Of a stretch of DNA of 64,000 bases, positions 12,956 to 23,565 are shown one piece after another. The DNA is taken from the NCBI GenBank assembly GCA_023053685.1, contig JALIGW010000003.1, positions 50,735,996-50,799,995 on the forward strand. Direction: 5' to 3'. Under the pieces are notes generated by a model. It was not told the origin of the DNA, searched no databases, and worked only from the letters and a program-made list of their open reading frames with translations. This DNA comes from Diadophis punctatus similis (lineage: Eukaryota; Chordata; Lepidosauria; Squamata; Dipsadidae). Positions within the stretch are counted from its first letter, which is position 1. Each line of letters opens with the position of its first letter. The position numbers were made by a program, and so were the translations under genes.

Positions 12956-13196
12956 TACTGTAGTCAATTCTCTGAAATCTGCTTGCCTCAGATTATAAAA
13001 AGTTAATATTCCAACATTTTAACATATTGTAGGCTTTTGAGAATTGTTGGTTAAGTAAAATTTTTGTCTGAGCATTTTTAATCCCTTGGGAACTAGTAAA
13101 CAGATTTTGCAAATTTTTGTATTGTTAGTAAAACAATCTCTCATCTCATACCTATTTTCACTAGACATGCTAATGAGACCAAAGAAATACTATATA

Positions 13197-13935
13197 GGGA
13201 GTCCTTGAGTTATGGCTATTTGTTCAGCAACTGTTCGAAGTTATGATGATACTGAATGAAGAAACTTACGAACAGCTCTCAAAGTTCCAGTCACTGCGAT
13301 GGCCCCAAAGTCATGTGGACATAATTTGGACACTTGTCAATATTTATGTTTAGTTGCAGCAGTCTGCTGGCTTCCCACAAGCAAAGTCAGTGGGGAAGTC
13401 AATAGGGAAGATCACAAGTTTCCTCACTCACACACACCATCCCCTTCACTCATTCACACCCACCAGCTTTGATCGTCCCCATCCTCCCTGCATTTGTGCA
13501 TAGACAAGCATCCACCAACTCCCTCCTTCCTTGGGTCTTCCTGTGTTCACAGACAACCATCCATGCACCTCTCATGCATCCCCCACTCTTTCCCACTCAT
13601 GCAGGTATCCCACAATCCTCTTTCACTGGCCTACCGAAGTTCACTCTGCAGTGCAGCATCCCCCAATTTGTGTGTAGCATGCACCGGGTATCCCAGGGCC
13701 TCCTCCACCCTCTCTGCAGCACCCATCTGATCCTTACCCGAGGCTGCTTTTGCATCCTCCTTAACAACCTGAAGGACTGCCTAGATGGAATTTGGTTAAA
13801 TTCAGTTAACGACCGCAACAAGGAATGCCAGGATTGCCATCACTAAGCAATGCAGTCATGCAATGTCATGCTTTACAACTACATTACTTAGGGCTAGCAA
13901 TCCCAATCGCCATTATAACTCAAGGGCTATCTGTG
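13197..13935 (-). mobile_element. AT-rich DNA-transposon-like element (GTTAAGTGAA family), copy A
   Basis: It starts GGGAGTCCTTGAGTTATGGC and ends ATTATAACTCAAGGGCTATC, which are inverted ends of the same family as 14438-15095, 16147-16540, 27085-27650 and 29372-29975. Family motifs such as TCCCAGTCACTGCGATG-like and AAGTCATGTGGA occur. A CA/CCA-rich insert (about 13420-13780) breaks the homology and holds the only longer open frames. No transposase is visible. Confidence 0.6.
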
Positions 13936-14437
13936 CATGTATACAGTGTAGCCCTTCTTAAACCATTTTCAGTTTTGAACACTCTTCAGTGTTAAACTAC
14001 ATTGAATTTTTAATCTTATCACTCTGACATCTGTCTTCTTCTGGAAATATCCAATACATTCTCTCAACATGTTTGATGCTCCTTTTCTCTCAATTGTCTA
14101 CTTCTTTCCGAGAATGATTTTTGGAGAGTTCTTGGAGAGAATGATCTTTGGAGAGGTCAGTAATGAGAAGAAGAAGAGGCAATTAGAGGATGAAATAGAA
14201 AAGTGATAATAAAGAAATAAGATATATGTGAGCATCACTTTGGAAAGCAATAGTGCTTTTCTAATGGAGAGTCCAATCAGCAAAAATGGCTCTTATTGGC
14301 AGTCCACAGAAGCATATGATATATGAGCATCTTTTTCAATTGCTTGGGTACTGTATCAAATGTTCTATGGAGCAAAGAATAGAACTTACACTCTGTTGCT
14401 TTATTAGTAAAAATATCACTGCTATTTTTCTGTACAG

Positions 14438-15095
14438 GTATTCCTCGACTTACGACCATAATTGAGCCCAAAGGTTCTGTTGTTATGTGAGATACTTATT
14501 AAGTTAATTTTGCCCCATATTACAACTTTTCTTCCCACAGTTGTTAAGTGAACCACTGCAGTTGTTAAGGTAGTAACACAGTTGTTAAGTGAATCTGACT
14601 TCCCCATTGACTTTGCTTGTCAGAAGACTTCAAAAGGTGGCCACATGACCCCTGGACACTGCAACCGCCATAAATATGAATCAGTTGCCAGCAGAGGTGG
14701 GTTTCAGCAGGTTCTGACCAGTTCTGGAGAACCGGTAGCGGAATTTTTGAGTAGTTCGGAGAACTGGTAAATACCACCTCTGACTGGCCCCGCCCCCATC
14801 TATTCTCTGCCTCCCGAGTCCCAGCTGATCGGGAGGAAATGGGGATTTTGCAGTAACCTTCCCCTGGAGTGGGGAGGGAATAGAGATTTTGCAGTATCCT
14901 TCCCCTGCCACGCCCACCAAGCCACACCATGCCCACCAAGCCACGCCCACAGAACAGGTAGTAAAAAAAATTGAATCCCACCACTGGTTGCCAGGCATCT
15001 GAATTTTGAGCACATGACCATTGGGATGCTTCCATGGTCCTAAGTTTGAAAAATGGTCATAAGTCCATTTTTTCAGTGCTGTTGATTACCTGTAT
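14438..15095 (+). mobile_element. AT-rich DNA-transposon-like element, copy B, split by a hAT
   Basis: The left end is ACAGGTATTCCTCGACTTAC. Subterminal GTTGTTAAGTGAA units repeat at 14540-14592. The right part (GAGCACATGACCATTGGGAT, GGTCATAAGTCC, TTACCTGTA) completes the element after an interruption by the hAT at 14692-14986. Joined across that insert, the two halves correspond in order to copy C at 16147-16540. There is no coding capacity. Confidence 0.7.
14692..14986. mobile_element. Non-autonomous hAT (CAGAGGTGGGTTTCAGC family), 295 bp, nested
   Basis: Ends are CAGAGGTGGGTTTCAGC and TTGAATCCCACCACTG. The exact 8-bp duplication GTTGCCAG is at 14684-14691 and 14987-14994. The interior has GAGAACCGGTAGCGGAA, GGCCCCGCCCCCATC and CCACGCCCACCAAGCCAC. 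It lies inside transposon copy B, so it is the younger insertion. It is a sibling of 32224-32502 and 16612-16869. Confidence 0.93.
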
Positions 15096-15104
15096 CTAGA
15101 AACA

Positions 15105-15621
15105 AGGGAGAAATATTTTCTTCACCTTCTATGGAAAAAGGAATCTTATGACTTTACAAATATAGATTTGCCTAATGGCTGTTGTGGTGATGATGGGGAA
15201 TCGGAACATGCAGTTAGTTGGTGCGGTTAATATGTTCTTTGAATTCCCTATTATATTTGTTTTCATCTAATTTACAGGTCTACAGTGGTATATGACCTGG
15301 ATTTGTGTCTTGAGTACAGCAGATACTGTTTGTAATTGTCACATGACTGCTAAGCAGCTACTATAAGCAGCAAGCGTGTCTAGAAGAAATCCACTGGAAT
15401 GGTGCCGCATAGATAAAAGGGGCTATATTGTAGAACCCGCCCCTGATGTTCCTGGTTATGTATTGGCAGTGAAAAATCCTCAGCAGTTGAAGCTGGTGTG
15501 AATAGGATGGGCAGATACAGGAGAATTAATGTTTCTACATATGTAACAATTATGCAGGAGAAGTTGTTTCAGCAGGTGATTTTCATACAAGCTGTACTTC
15601 CTGCTCAGTGTTAAAGGTACC
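15105..15621. other. Intronic sequence, no gene seen
   Basis: Nothing I recognise. The composition is slightly richer in GC than its flanks but has no repeat signature or splice-bounded open frame. Confidence 0.4.
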
Positions 15622-15629
15622 CCTTACAC

Positions 15630-15756
15630 CAGGACTGTCAAACTCACGGCCTGTGGGCCGGATGCATCACGCACTGGCCACGCCCACGCCCGGTTTAGTG
15701 AAGGGGAAAAAAGTCCCGATACGTCACGTGGCGCCGCTGTGAGTTTTACACCTCTG
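15630..15756. mobile_element. Short non-autonomous hAT (127 bp)
   Basis: Ends CAGGACTGTCAAACTCACGG and GTGAGTTTTACACCTCTG are inverted. The 8-bp duplication CCTTACAC is exact at 15622-15629 and 15757-15764. The interior has GGGCCGGATG, CACGCCC repeats and CGTCACGTGGCG. It is a sibling of 49963-50085. Confidence 0.93.
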
Positions 15757-16146
15757 CCTTACACTATTTCGCATCCAGGCATCCTATGAACGCAGCCTTA
15801 AGTTTTCCAGGGCTGATTTTTTATAATAGTAGCAGATTTCAGCTCTCTTGGCAATGGGGTTTATTTCTGGTTAAGTACAACTTTGTGTTTCCTCTAGGAA
15901 ATATTTTACATTTTAATCTTCTTTGGTTTAACAACAATTACAGGGTGCTTTCCTCAACACATTTTGTAAGGATTAAGTCTTGCTAAAGTACATCAATAGA
16001 AAACCTTTCTGACTACTGTACTAGATCTGTTTGGGTGAGTATGCAGTGATATTCATACAGCAAGGAATAAAAGTTATTCTACAAAGCAGCTTTGAGGAGC
16101 AAATAGTTAATATAATGTTTGAACTGCTTAGTGACATTGCAATACA

Positions 16147-16540
16147 CATAGTCCTGGAGTCACGACCACAATTAGTCACTAAAATTTCTGGTGCTAAGCG
16201 GGTTGCAGGGTTAAGTGAATTGCTCCTGATTTACAATCTTTTTGCCATGGTTGTTAAGTGAATCGCTGCAGATGTTAAGTGAATCACTTGGTTGTTAAGT
16301 GAATCTGGCTCCACCCATTGACTTTGCTTGTGGTAAACCTGCTGGAAAGGTCACACATGGCAGTCACATGGCTTTGGGATGGTGTAAATACATGCCGGGT
16401 GCCAAGCACCCAAATTTTGATCACAGGACTGTGGGGATGCTGCAACAGTTGTAAGTATGAGGACTGGTCATGTCACTTTTTTCAGTGTAACTTCAAATAG
16501 TTGCTGAATAAATGGCTGTAAGTCATGGACTACCTGTATT
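16147..16540 (+). mobile_element. AT-rich DNA-transposon-like element, copy C, uninterrupted
   Basis: This is the least interrupted copy of the family. It has an ACATAGTCCTGGAGTCACGA end, three tandem GTTAAGTGAATC units at about 16255-16305, CCATTGACTTTGCTTGT, AAATTTTGATCACA, and a right end GTCATGGACTACCTGTAT that is an approximate inverted repeat of the left end. No open frame is meaningful. Confidence 0.72.
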
Positions 16541-16611
16541 AGATCGGTCTTCTCAGAGATAAATTTCAGTTGGTTTAATGGAATTTATCCTGGAAATGTA
16601 ATGAATATAAT

Positions 16612-16869
16612 CAGGGGTAAAATCCAGCAGGTTCTGACAGGTTCTGGAGAACCGGTAGCGGAAATTTTGAGTAGTTCAGAGAACCGGTAGCGGAAATTTT
16701 GAGTAGTTCGGAGAACTGGGAAATACCACCTCTGGCTGGCCCCAGAGTGGGGTGGGAATGGAAATTTTGCAATATCCTTCCTCCAGGAGTAGGGAGGGGA
16801 TTTTGCAATATCCTTCCCTTGCCACGCCCACAGAACCGGTAGTATAAAAAAAATTGGATTTCACCACTG
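16612..16869. mobile_element. Non-autonomous hAT (CAGAGGTGGGTTTCAGC family), 258 bp
   Basis: It has CAGGGGTAAAATCCAGCAGG at one end and AATTGGATTTCACCACTG at the other. A GAGAACCGGTAGCGGAAATT segment is duplicated in tandem (about 16651 and 16680). The flanking 8-mers (AATATAAT / ATATAGAT) are not convincingly identical. Confidence 0.8.
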
Positions 16870-16879
16870 ATATAGATAC

Positions 16880-17600
16880 CTCTAGATGGGCTATTTATAC
16901 TTTCCAAGGACACGAAACAAACAGGATTATAGGTTGCTAGAGTTAAGCAGTCATAAATTCCTATTGTTTTCTGTAGAAGATGAAATCAAAGGCTTTAATT
17001 TTTCCATTAAATTTAATAGGGCATTATGATTTAAATATTCTGTTTGCAGTTTTGACAGTTAAATATTCATAATTTGGCCTTTAGAATCAGATATAAATTG
17101 TTCTTTTATGTAGAAAAAACAGCTTGGACTTAATCCATCTGATAAAAGATCTTAGAGTTTTAAAAGGTTATGGGTTAACCTTAATTCTTATTCTTATTAA
17201 ATGATTAAATGATAATAAATAATTTTAATAATAAAATAATTATCCTTATTAAAGTCAGGTTTTAATTTAAAATAAATAATCTTGAGAGATTTGTCATATA
17301 ACAAAATGTAACATTTTTTTTAAAAAAGTATAATTAAAAATATGTAAACAATTTCCATTATGCAAATACATGTTTGGATGCTGTAGGTACAGTAGTTCTT
17401 AATTGTAATGGAGCACTTGTTCTTTACTGTTGTGAAGCTCTGAGCCAAATTCCATTGTATACTGTATATCATATTGTATTCAAGTGCAAAATAATGCATT
17501 TAAATTAAGCCCAATTTTATTTTGCACTTTGCAGCAATAAAACTGGAAAGAGGAATGATGAGCAATGTTAAGGGATGGAGCAAATTTGTGGGAAGAAGTG
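16880..17600. other. Intronic AT-rich sequence, no gene seen
   Basis: Very AT-rich, especially 17190-17350 (ATTAAATGATTAAATGATAA and similar). I see no repeat or gene. Confidence 0.45.
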
Positions 17601-17604
17601 GAAC

Positions 17605-17795
17605 AGTTATGCCTAAAGTAGAGCTAGAACTTGCTGTCTCCTGATTCCTAGGCCAGTACCACTACACCAAACTGACAACATATGTTTTTAATGCTGTGTG
17701 CTTTGCTTTATTGTTTGTTTTCTGCTGTATATCACCCAGAGTCACATTGTTTGAGTTGGGCAGCCTTATACATTCACTGTATCAATAAATAATGG
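17605..17795. mobile_element. tRNA-SINE fragment (minus) next to a LINE 3-prime end (plus)
   Basis: At 17620-17690, AGCTAGAACTTGCTGTCTCC to ACTACACCAAACTG is the minus-strand tRNA-like head of the reptile SINE seen whole at 19982-20186. It abuts 17695-17795, where TATATCACCCAGAGTCAC, GAGTTGGGCAGCC and TCAATAAATAAT match the conserved 3-prime tail of squamate L2/CR1-type LINEs on the plus strand. Confidence 0.6.
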
Positions 17796-18131
17796 GACGA
17801 CCTATAGATCTCTGGAGAAGTCTGTAATGCAGGGAAAGGTAGAAGGAGAAGAAAACAAAGAGCAGGAAGTGGGATAACCTCAGTAACAGTGGCAAAGGGG
17901 ACACCATTGGAAGACCTGAAGGGCCAGGTTAGTGGGCAGGTATATTTATGTGGTTGCTAAGAGGCAGCACCATCTTGATGGCACAAAATCAATCACTCAA
18001 ATCAATTAATCAACTTCATGTCAAGTATCTTCAGAATGTTTGCTCCTTCACTCTTTCCTTTCTACAATCTTTTCCTTGTTTCTAGCAACCTTGTTACATA
18101 AAGAGAGAGGAATCTTTTGGTGTGACTAGGT

Positions 18132-18644
18132 CAGTGATGGCAAACCTTTTTTGGTTCGCGTGCCAAAAAGGGGGGGGTCGTGCAGGGGATCACGCATGTG
18201 CGTGCCCACACCCATAATTCCATGCGTCCACCCGCGCATGCGTGCGTGACCCCCCCCGTTCCCGGCACGCAATGGCACGACCGGTTTTCACTCTCCCCAG
18301 GATCCAGAGCCTTTCTAGGAGCCTGGGGAGGGCAAAAACGGCCTTCCCCACCCCTCCGGAGGCAGAAAATGGCCCATTTGCCAACTTCCAGTTGAACAGG
18401 AAGGCCCATTTTTTTGCTCTCCCCAGGCTCCAGAGCCTTTCTAGGAGCCTGGGGAGGGTGAAAACAGCCTTCCCCACCCCCTCGGGAGGCTGGAAACAGC
18501 CTGTTTCCCGACTCCCAGTGGGCCCAGAAGGCCCGAAAATAAGCCGGCCAGAACACACATGCATGCCGGACCTGAGCTCGCGTGCCCACCGATATGGCTC
18601 CGCGTGCCACTTGTGGCACCCGTGCCATAGGTTCGCCATCACTG
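18132..18644. mobile_element. Non-autonomous hAT (CAGTGATGGCRAACC family), 513 bp
   Basis: Ends CAGTGATGGCAAACC and GGTTCGCCATCACTG are inverted. The exact 8-bp duplication GACTAGGT lies at 18124-18131 and 18645-18652. The interior contains two copies of a GGAGCCTGGGGAGGG unit (18320, 18441). The CpG-rich body opens long frames on both strands, but none is a gene. Confidence 0.95.
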
Positions 18645-18682
18645 GACTAGGTGCTACACTTAATAGTTCTGGTGGCCCAAGG

Positions 18683-19008
18683 CAGGGGTGGGTTCCAACT
18701 TACCTCGCTGCCGGTTCGCTTCTTCCCGCGCTGCATGGCTGCGCAGTACAAAAAACCCCCGAAAAAATGCAAAAAAAGAGAACCAAAAACAAAATGGCAA
18801 CCGCGTGCACAGTGCCAGAAACTCAGCTTCTGCGCATGCGCAGAAGAAAAAATAAATTTAAAAAAAACGGGGGGAAATTTCGGGGGGAAAAAGATGGTGG
18901 CGCCCATGGACCAGCACCAACCGATTCGGTTCGGTGATGTCATGACGTCACCAGCGGGCCGTTTCCTGTTCGGCTGAACCAGTCCGAACTGGGGGGAACC
19001 CACCCCTG
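18683..19008. mobile_element. Non-autonomous hAT (CAGGGGTGGGTTCC family), 326 bp
   Basis: Perfect ends CAGGGGTGGGTTCC and GGAACCCACCCCTG. The exact 8-bp duplication GCCCAAGG is at 18675-18682 and 19009-19016. The interior has GCGCATGCGCAGAAG, AGATGGTGGCGCCCAT and GTCATGACGTCACC. It lies 38 bases from the preceding hAT. Siblings are 47915-48623, 48942-49268 and 58837-59214. Confidence 0.95.
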
Positions 19009-19019
19009 GCCCAAGGGGC

Positions 19020-19790
19020 TATATTAGTATGTGTTGCAAGGTATCTGGGGAGGCATGCCTTGTGACTGTGGCACAGATTTTCCTTTTCCTTTTTTCTTTG
19101 TTTTCAAGGGGATTTTGGTGAGATTTCTTTTTCATTATTAAAATAAAAAGGTTTCTTTTTTTATTACATTGGGTTTTTTATTATAGTTAAGCATGATTTA
19201 ATGATTATAGTAGTATACATTACAAGCTCAAATAGTTGAAAATTCTGCTGCCATTTTTAAGCAACTGTGGCTGTAGAAATGTGTGGGCATCGCAAAAATA
19301 TGGCTTCAAGGTACCCATCCAAATATGAAGTCGTTGGTTCCTGTGTCTTGGTGGTTTAAATGCTTCTGTTTGGCTTTCATGCCTCTTCATTCTCCAGTGC
19401 TCTGTGTTTCTTTCATAACTTGATTCAGAGCCTCTCAGTTCACACAGGGCTGCTTTGCACTTCTTTGCAAGCCATGCACAGCAGCAGTTGTCTGCAGGCC
19501 GAAAATGTGCTTTTGCTTTCAGTTAAACTAGTCTCTGTCTCGTGAGGGACTGTTGCTAATACCTCTTGCCACAATCATTTAGAAGACTCATAACAGTCAC
19601 CTTAGAGAACCTCAGATAATGAGTGAGTCCCTCACAGGTGGTTCTTGAGAGAGCGAGAGAGAAATAAGCATGATTCAGCATTGTAGTACTAAAGTACTGG
19701 TTGCAGTACTAGAGCAGTCAAAAATACGATATCTTTTCCCACATACTTTCAAAATAGGAAACGTTTAGTATGCTTATTTTGTATGTATGA
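19020..19790. other. Intronic sequence, no gene seen
   Basis: No exon or named repeat. A short inverted GA-rich piece (GAGAGAGCGAGAGAGAAATA) occurs near 19645. Confidence 0.4.
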
Positions 19791-19796
19791 AATGAA

Positions 19797-19947
19797 TCTC
19801 TCTCTCTCTCTCTCTCTTCCCCGCTCCCTTTTACTCTGTCCCATCTGTCTGTTTCTCTCTTCTTCTTCTTCTTCTTCTTCTTCTTCTTCTTCTTCTTCTT
19901 CTTCTTCTTCTTCTTCTTCTTCTTCTTCTTCTTCTTCTTCTTCTTCT

Positions 19948-19978
<31 letters not shown>
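19797..19978. repeat. Compound (CT)n-(TTC)n-(CT)n-(CA)n microsatellite
   Basis: A CT run (19797-19817) is followed by about 31 uninterrupted TTC units (19859-19950) and then CT and CA runs. GAA/TTC tracts of this kind can form triplex DNA. They read as poly-Ser on one strand and poly-Glu on the other, which explains two false open frames. Confidence 0.95.
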
Positions 19979-19979
<1 letters not shown>

Positions 19980-19981
19980 TT

Positions 19982-20186
19982 GATTTGTTTGTTTGTTTTA
20001 TTTTTATAAATCAAGGCAGCGAAAACACAGAATACTCCTTCCTCTTCCAATTTTCCTCACGACAACAACCCTGTCAGTGACTGGTCCAAAGTCTCCCAGC
20101 CGGCTTTCATGCCTAAGATGGAAGTAGAACTCACAATCTCCTGGCTTCTAGCCTGGTGCCTTAACCACTAGACCAAAGTGGTCTAG
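19982..20186 (-). mobile_element. Reptile tRNA-derived SINE
   Basis: On the minus strand it begins near GACCACTTTGGTCTAGTGG followed by TTAAGGCACC (A-box region) and a GTGAGTTCTACTTCC B-box-like segment. Then come GGCATGAAAGCCGGCTGGG, GGGTTGTTGTCGTGAGG-like sequence, and a 3-prime end TTGATTTATAAAAATAAAAC with a short AAAC tail. This order is typical of the common reptile tRNA-SINE. It is not a functional tRNA. Confidence 0.75.
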
Positions 20187-20515
20187 TGTTTTTTTAATTT
20201 AGTAAGTATAAGATGTTATCATTTCTTTCCTGAAGCCAGTTGCCGTAATGAACATTCGAAGGTGTGTGAGTTCCTTTAAAAGCAACGATCCCTGAATCAA
20301 AAGAGTTTCATAAAAAAAAAATCTATGAGTGCAAAGTGCAAATGACATAAAAGAGGTTGAAAAAATGCGCAAACATCAATGGTTATTGTTCTTTCGCCTT
20401 TTTATTCCTTGAAAAGTATATACGGTATTCATTCACTGTTTCAAGAGCAATCAATCCTGAAGCCTTCTTGTGAGAGATTAAAAAAATGTTCATGTTTCTG
20501 TTTGTTCATGAAAGC

Positions 20516-20621
20516 CAGAGGTCTTCAAACTTGGCAACTTTAAGACTTGTGGACTTCAACTTCCAGAATTCTGGGAGTTGAAGTCCACAAGTCTTAAAGT
20601 TGCCAAGTTTGGGGAGCCCTG
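20516..20621. mobile_element. hAT foldback MITE, 106 bp, near-perfect hairpin
   Basis: It starts CAGAGGTCTTCAAACTTGGC and ends AGTTTGGGGAGCCCTG. The exact 8-bp duplication ATGAAAGC is at 20508-20515 and 20622-20629. Nearly the whole element folds on itself through CAACTTTAAGACTTGTGGAC and its complement. This is the clean form of the hairpin module repeated at 23566-24080. Confidence 0.92.
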
Positions 20622-20639
20622 ATGAAAGCGCTGGATGTC

Positions 20640-21224
20640 AATATGCCATAATTAGCATTAGCATAGTGAGCATTTTTATCAATGCTGTCATTTTAAACTA
20701 GAAATCAGAAAATAAAATAAAATATGCATTTGTTTATTTATATTTGGGCTCATTTTCTGGCACAGTAGAGCCTGAACAATTGTGTTAATCCACACTCAGA
20801 CATCCACAAGTCACATTTCTTGCCCCTAAAGGGAGTAAAAATGCTCATGTGCTTGATTAGCAGAGGTCAGGGTGGAATTCTACAGACTGTTAGCATTGGG
20901 CAGCCTTAATTACTCGGTCTCTGTACCTACGTTGCCTGTTTCAGTAGAGTAAATGTCTAAATACTAAATGCGGTTTCAGAAACTAGAATGAAGTGCATAT
21001 CTGAATTTTAGACAAAGTGAAGAAAGAACTGCTCCCGCTCAAAAGTGTTCAAAAATTCACTCTGATTAGTAAGCAGTTCATTCTAATTTTCTGACATGCT
21101 GTGTGTGGAAAAAAAACGTTTGTCTATAAGTAAATTGCAAATACATGAAAAACAATATGTTAAAATGTTTACATAGTTAAAATATAGAAACTAGAAAATA
21201 TAATAACATGTCACATGACACACT
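20640..21224. other. Intronic sequence, no gene seen
   Basis: AT-rich with no recognised feature. Confidence 0.4.
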
Positions 21225-21430
21225 CATTAAAGCTATGCCTTCAAGTCAGTTTTGACTCCTGGTGATTCCTCACTGCATTTTTCAGAAGTGGTTTGTCATT
21301 GCCCTTTTCTCTGGTTGAGAGAGAATAGCTGGCTCAAAATTACGTGGTTTTATATCTAAATCAGGACTAGAACTCACAATCTCTCAGTTTTTAGCCTACT
21401 GCCTTAAACACCACACCAAACAAGCTCTAG
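21225..21430 (-). mobile_element. Reptile tRNA-SINE, composite form
   Basis: Minus-strand head AGAGCTTGTTTGGTGTGGTG and GATTGTGAGTTCTAGTCCTG (A- and B-box-like). It is followed by a body whose plus-strand form is TTTTTCAGAAGTGGTTTGTC and CCTTCAAGTCAGTTTTGACT. The latter is a conserved tail I recall from amniote SINEs. The copy is degenerate. Confidence 0.65.
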
Positions 21431-21439
21431 ATACAGTAC

Positions 21440-22745
21440 TTACAAATTATAATACAATTTGCTAGTCACTAATAATTGATCATAGCGATTGATAATTTGT
21501 AAGCACTGAAAATTGTTTATTTTTTAAAATGTTATTTCAGTGTAAGAAAAATGAAACATAAAACATTACACGCAAAAAATATTTAGTTACTGAAGCCCTC
21601 TCTTTTCCATTTCTCCCTGTTCTTTCCTTCTTCTGTGGATGAATTTTGAAGTTATTTAAACTTTAATTGCAGACAGTCCTTTAGCTGTGAATAGCTTACA
21701 TTCTGAGAGGTTGTTCGTAAGTCCATTTTGTTTGTGAATCCAACCAAGAATAAAAAACATGCACAGTACAGTAGTCTCTGAAAAATAGAAGTTAACGTAA
21801 GTGAGGAAAATGTTTTGGAGAAAGCTTATTTAATTAAAAAAATATTTTATTTTTTCATTTTTTTCCCTTTCCCTTTATATTCTCTGATCAAATATATCTT
21901 TAATGTATGTTGCCAGAAAACATGGGACTTTTGTCTATCACTCTTATAGGAAAAGACAGACCAATCCAAGATTTTTAGTTAATGTTGTTATATGCAAGGG
22001 GGACCTCCAAGAGGACACGATCAAACCGCTTATTCAGAACTTTCTGTATGCATTAAGTACAATTTGCACCATAAAGATATATGAAACTCTGACCTTTTTC
22101 CTGCCACAGCATATTTGAAATTTTCTTATCCTTGTGCTTGTTCTGTATTGTTTTGTATTATCTAGAGTTCTATTAAATGAATTTTCTCTTTGACCTTTAT
22201 CTTGAGGAAAAACAGGCTAAGCCATTTGTAAAAAAAATGTTGCAGTCAGCAAAACTCTGCAAGGTTCTGGTTTCACACGGCAGATAGGCTGGGAGAATGT
22301 ACTGTGGACTTTGCTTTAGGAGACAGTATCTACTAAAATTAATCTTTGTCAGATGCTAGAACAGACAAATGCTGTTCCTTTTTCTTTACCTTATTACACC
22401 TTTCTCCAAAGAATCCTCTATTGGTCCTTTTAATAAAACTGTTTTTGTGCATATTATTTAGAAGGTATCAATAAATATTACAAGGGATAGTACTTTTTTA
22501 AAGCACAGTTTGAGTCTATGGATGTAAGCATTATGCTGTGAAAATATAAATAATGGATTTTTTAAAGTTGCAAATGTCTGCTTGTTGCAACTGGAGTGTT
22601 TGAGTATAAAGGCTAGAAAAAGTATTTCAGTGATCCGATGGCATAATCTTTTTTTTTAAATATGGAACGAAGTCCAAGACTATTCTGTATCTTCTTCTGC
22701 GGAACATAGTCACCAGGTGCACTTTTAGATGGAAGTCTGGAATCT
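21440..22745. other. Intronic AT-rich sequence, no gene seen
   Basis: No recognised repeat or exon in 1.3 kb. GTTGTTCGTAAGTCC near 21710 may be a small decayed piece of the GTTAAGTGAA transposon family. Confidence 0.4.
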
Positions 22746-22884
22746 AAATTACCGTATTTTTCGGAGTATAAGACACACCTTTTTACCCCCCAAAAGAGGA
22801 TGAAAATTTGGGTGCGTCTTATACATCGAATGTAGCCCTACCCACCCACCAGCCCCCACCCTTTGGAGGTTTTCGGCCTCCGTG

Positions 22885-23400
22885 GTCCCCGCCGCCGCCG
22901 CCACTGCCGCTTGCCCCCCGTCCCCGCTGCTTGCCCCCGTCCCCGCTGTTGCTTGCTGCCGCTGCCGCCGCCACCATCGCTGCTTGCCCCCGCCGCCCGC
23001 CGCTGCCGTTCCCGCTGCCTCCGCTTCCGTCGCCGTCCCTGCTGTCCCGCCGCCGCCGTTTCCGCTGCCGTCGCTGTCCCTGCTGTCCCGCCGCCGCCAT
23101 TTCCGCTGCCTCCGCTGCCGTCGCCGTCCCCGCTGTCCCGCCGCCGCCGTTTCCGCTGTCCCCGCTGTCCCGCCATCGCCATTTCCGCTGCCGTCGCCGT
23201 CCCCGCTGTCCCACCGCCGCCGTTTCCGCTGCCTCCGCTGTCCCCGCTGTCCCGCCGCCGCTGTTTCCGCTGCCCCTGCTGTCCCCGCTGTCCCGCCGCC
23301 GCCGTTTCCACTGCCGTCGCCGTCCCCGCCCCCACCGCTGTCCATGCCGCCGTTTCCGCCCCCACCGCTGTCCCCTCTGCCCCAGCCGGCGTCCCCGCCG
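22885..23400. repeat. GC-rich CCGCCG/CCGCTGTCC minisatellite
   Basis: It is an irregular tandem array of units like CCGCCGCCGTTTCCGCTG, CCGTCGCCGTCC and CCCGCTGTCC, roughly 36-60 bases per higher-order unit. Extreme CpG density in an AT-rich intron makes it look like a CpG island. All six frames stay open, giving false Pro/Ala/Arg- and Gly-rich proteins. Confidence 0.93.
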
Positions 23401-23565
23401 CTACCCGAAGCGAGTCCCCACCTCCGCTACTGCTCCAACACCCCCCCCCACCGCTTGAAGCCTGCTCCCGAGGCACCTGAGGAGGCGCTGCTGCCATCCA
23501 AAGAAAGCCGACAGGTTAGAACTTTTTTTTTAAAGGGTTTTTTTAAGGTTTTTTTTTAAGGTTGC

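Noticed and set aside
19749..19983. Poly-Ser and poly-Glu open frames
   Set aside because: Pure product of the TTC/CT/CA microsatellite.
22749..23559. Several 130-225 codon open frames on both strands (Pro/Arg-rich and Gly-rich)
   Set aside because: They come from the CCGCCG minisatellite, which leaves every frame open.
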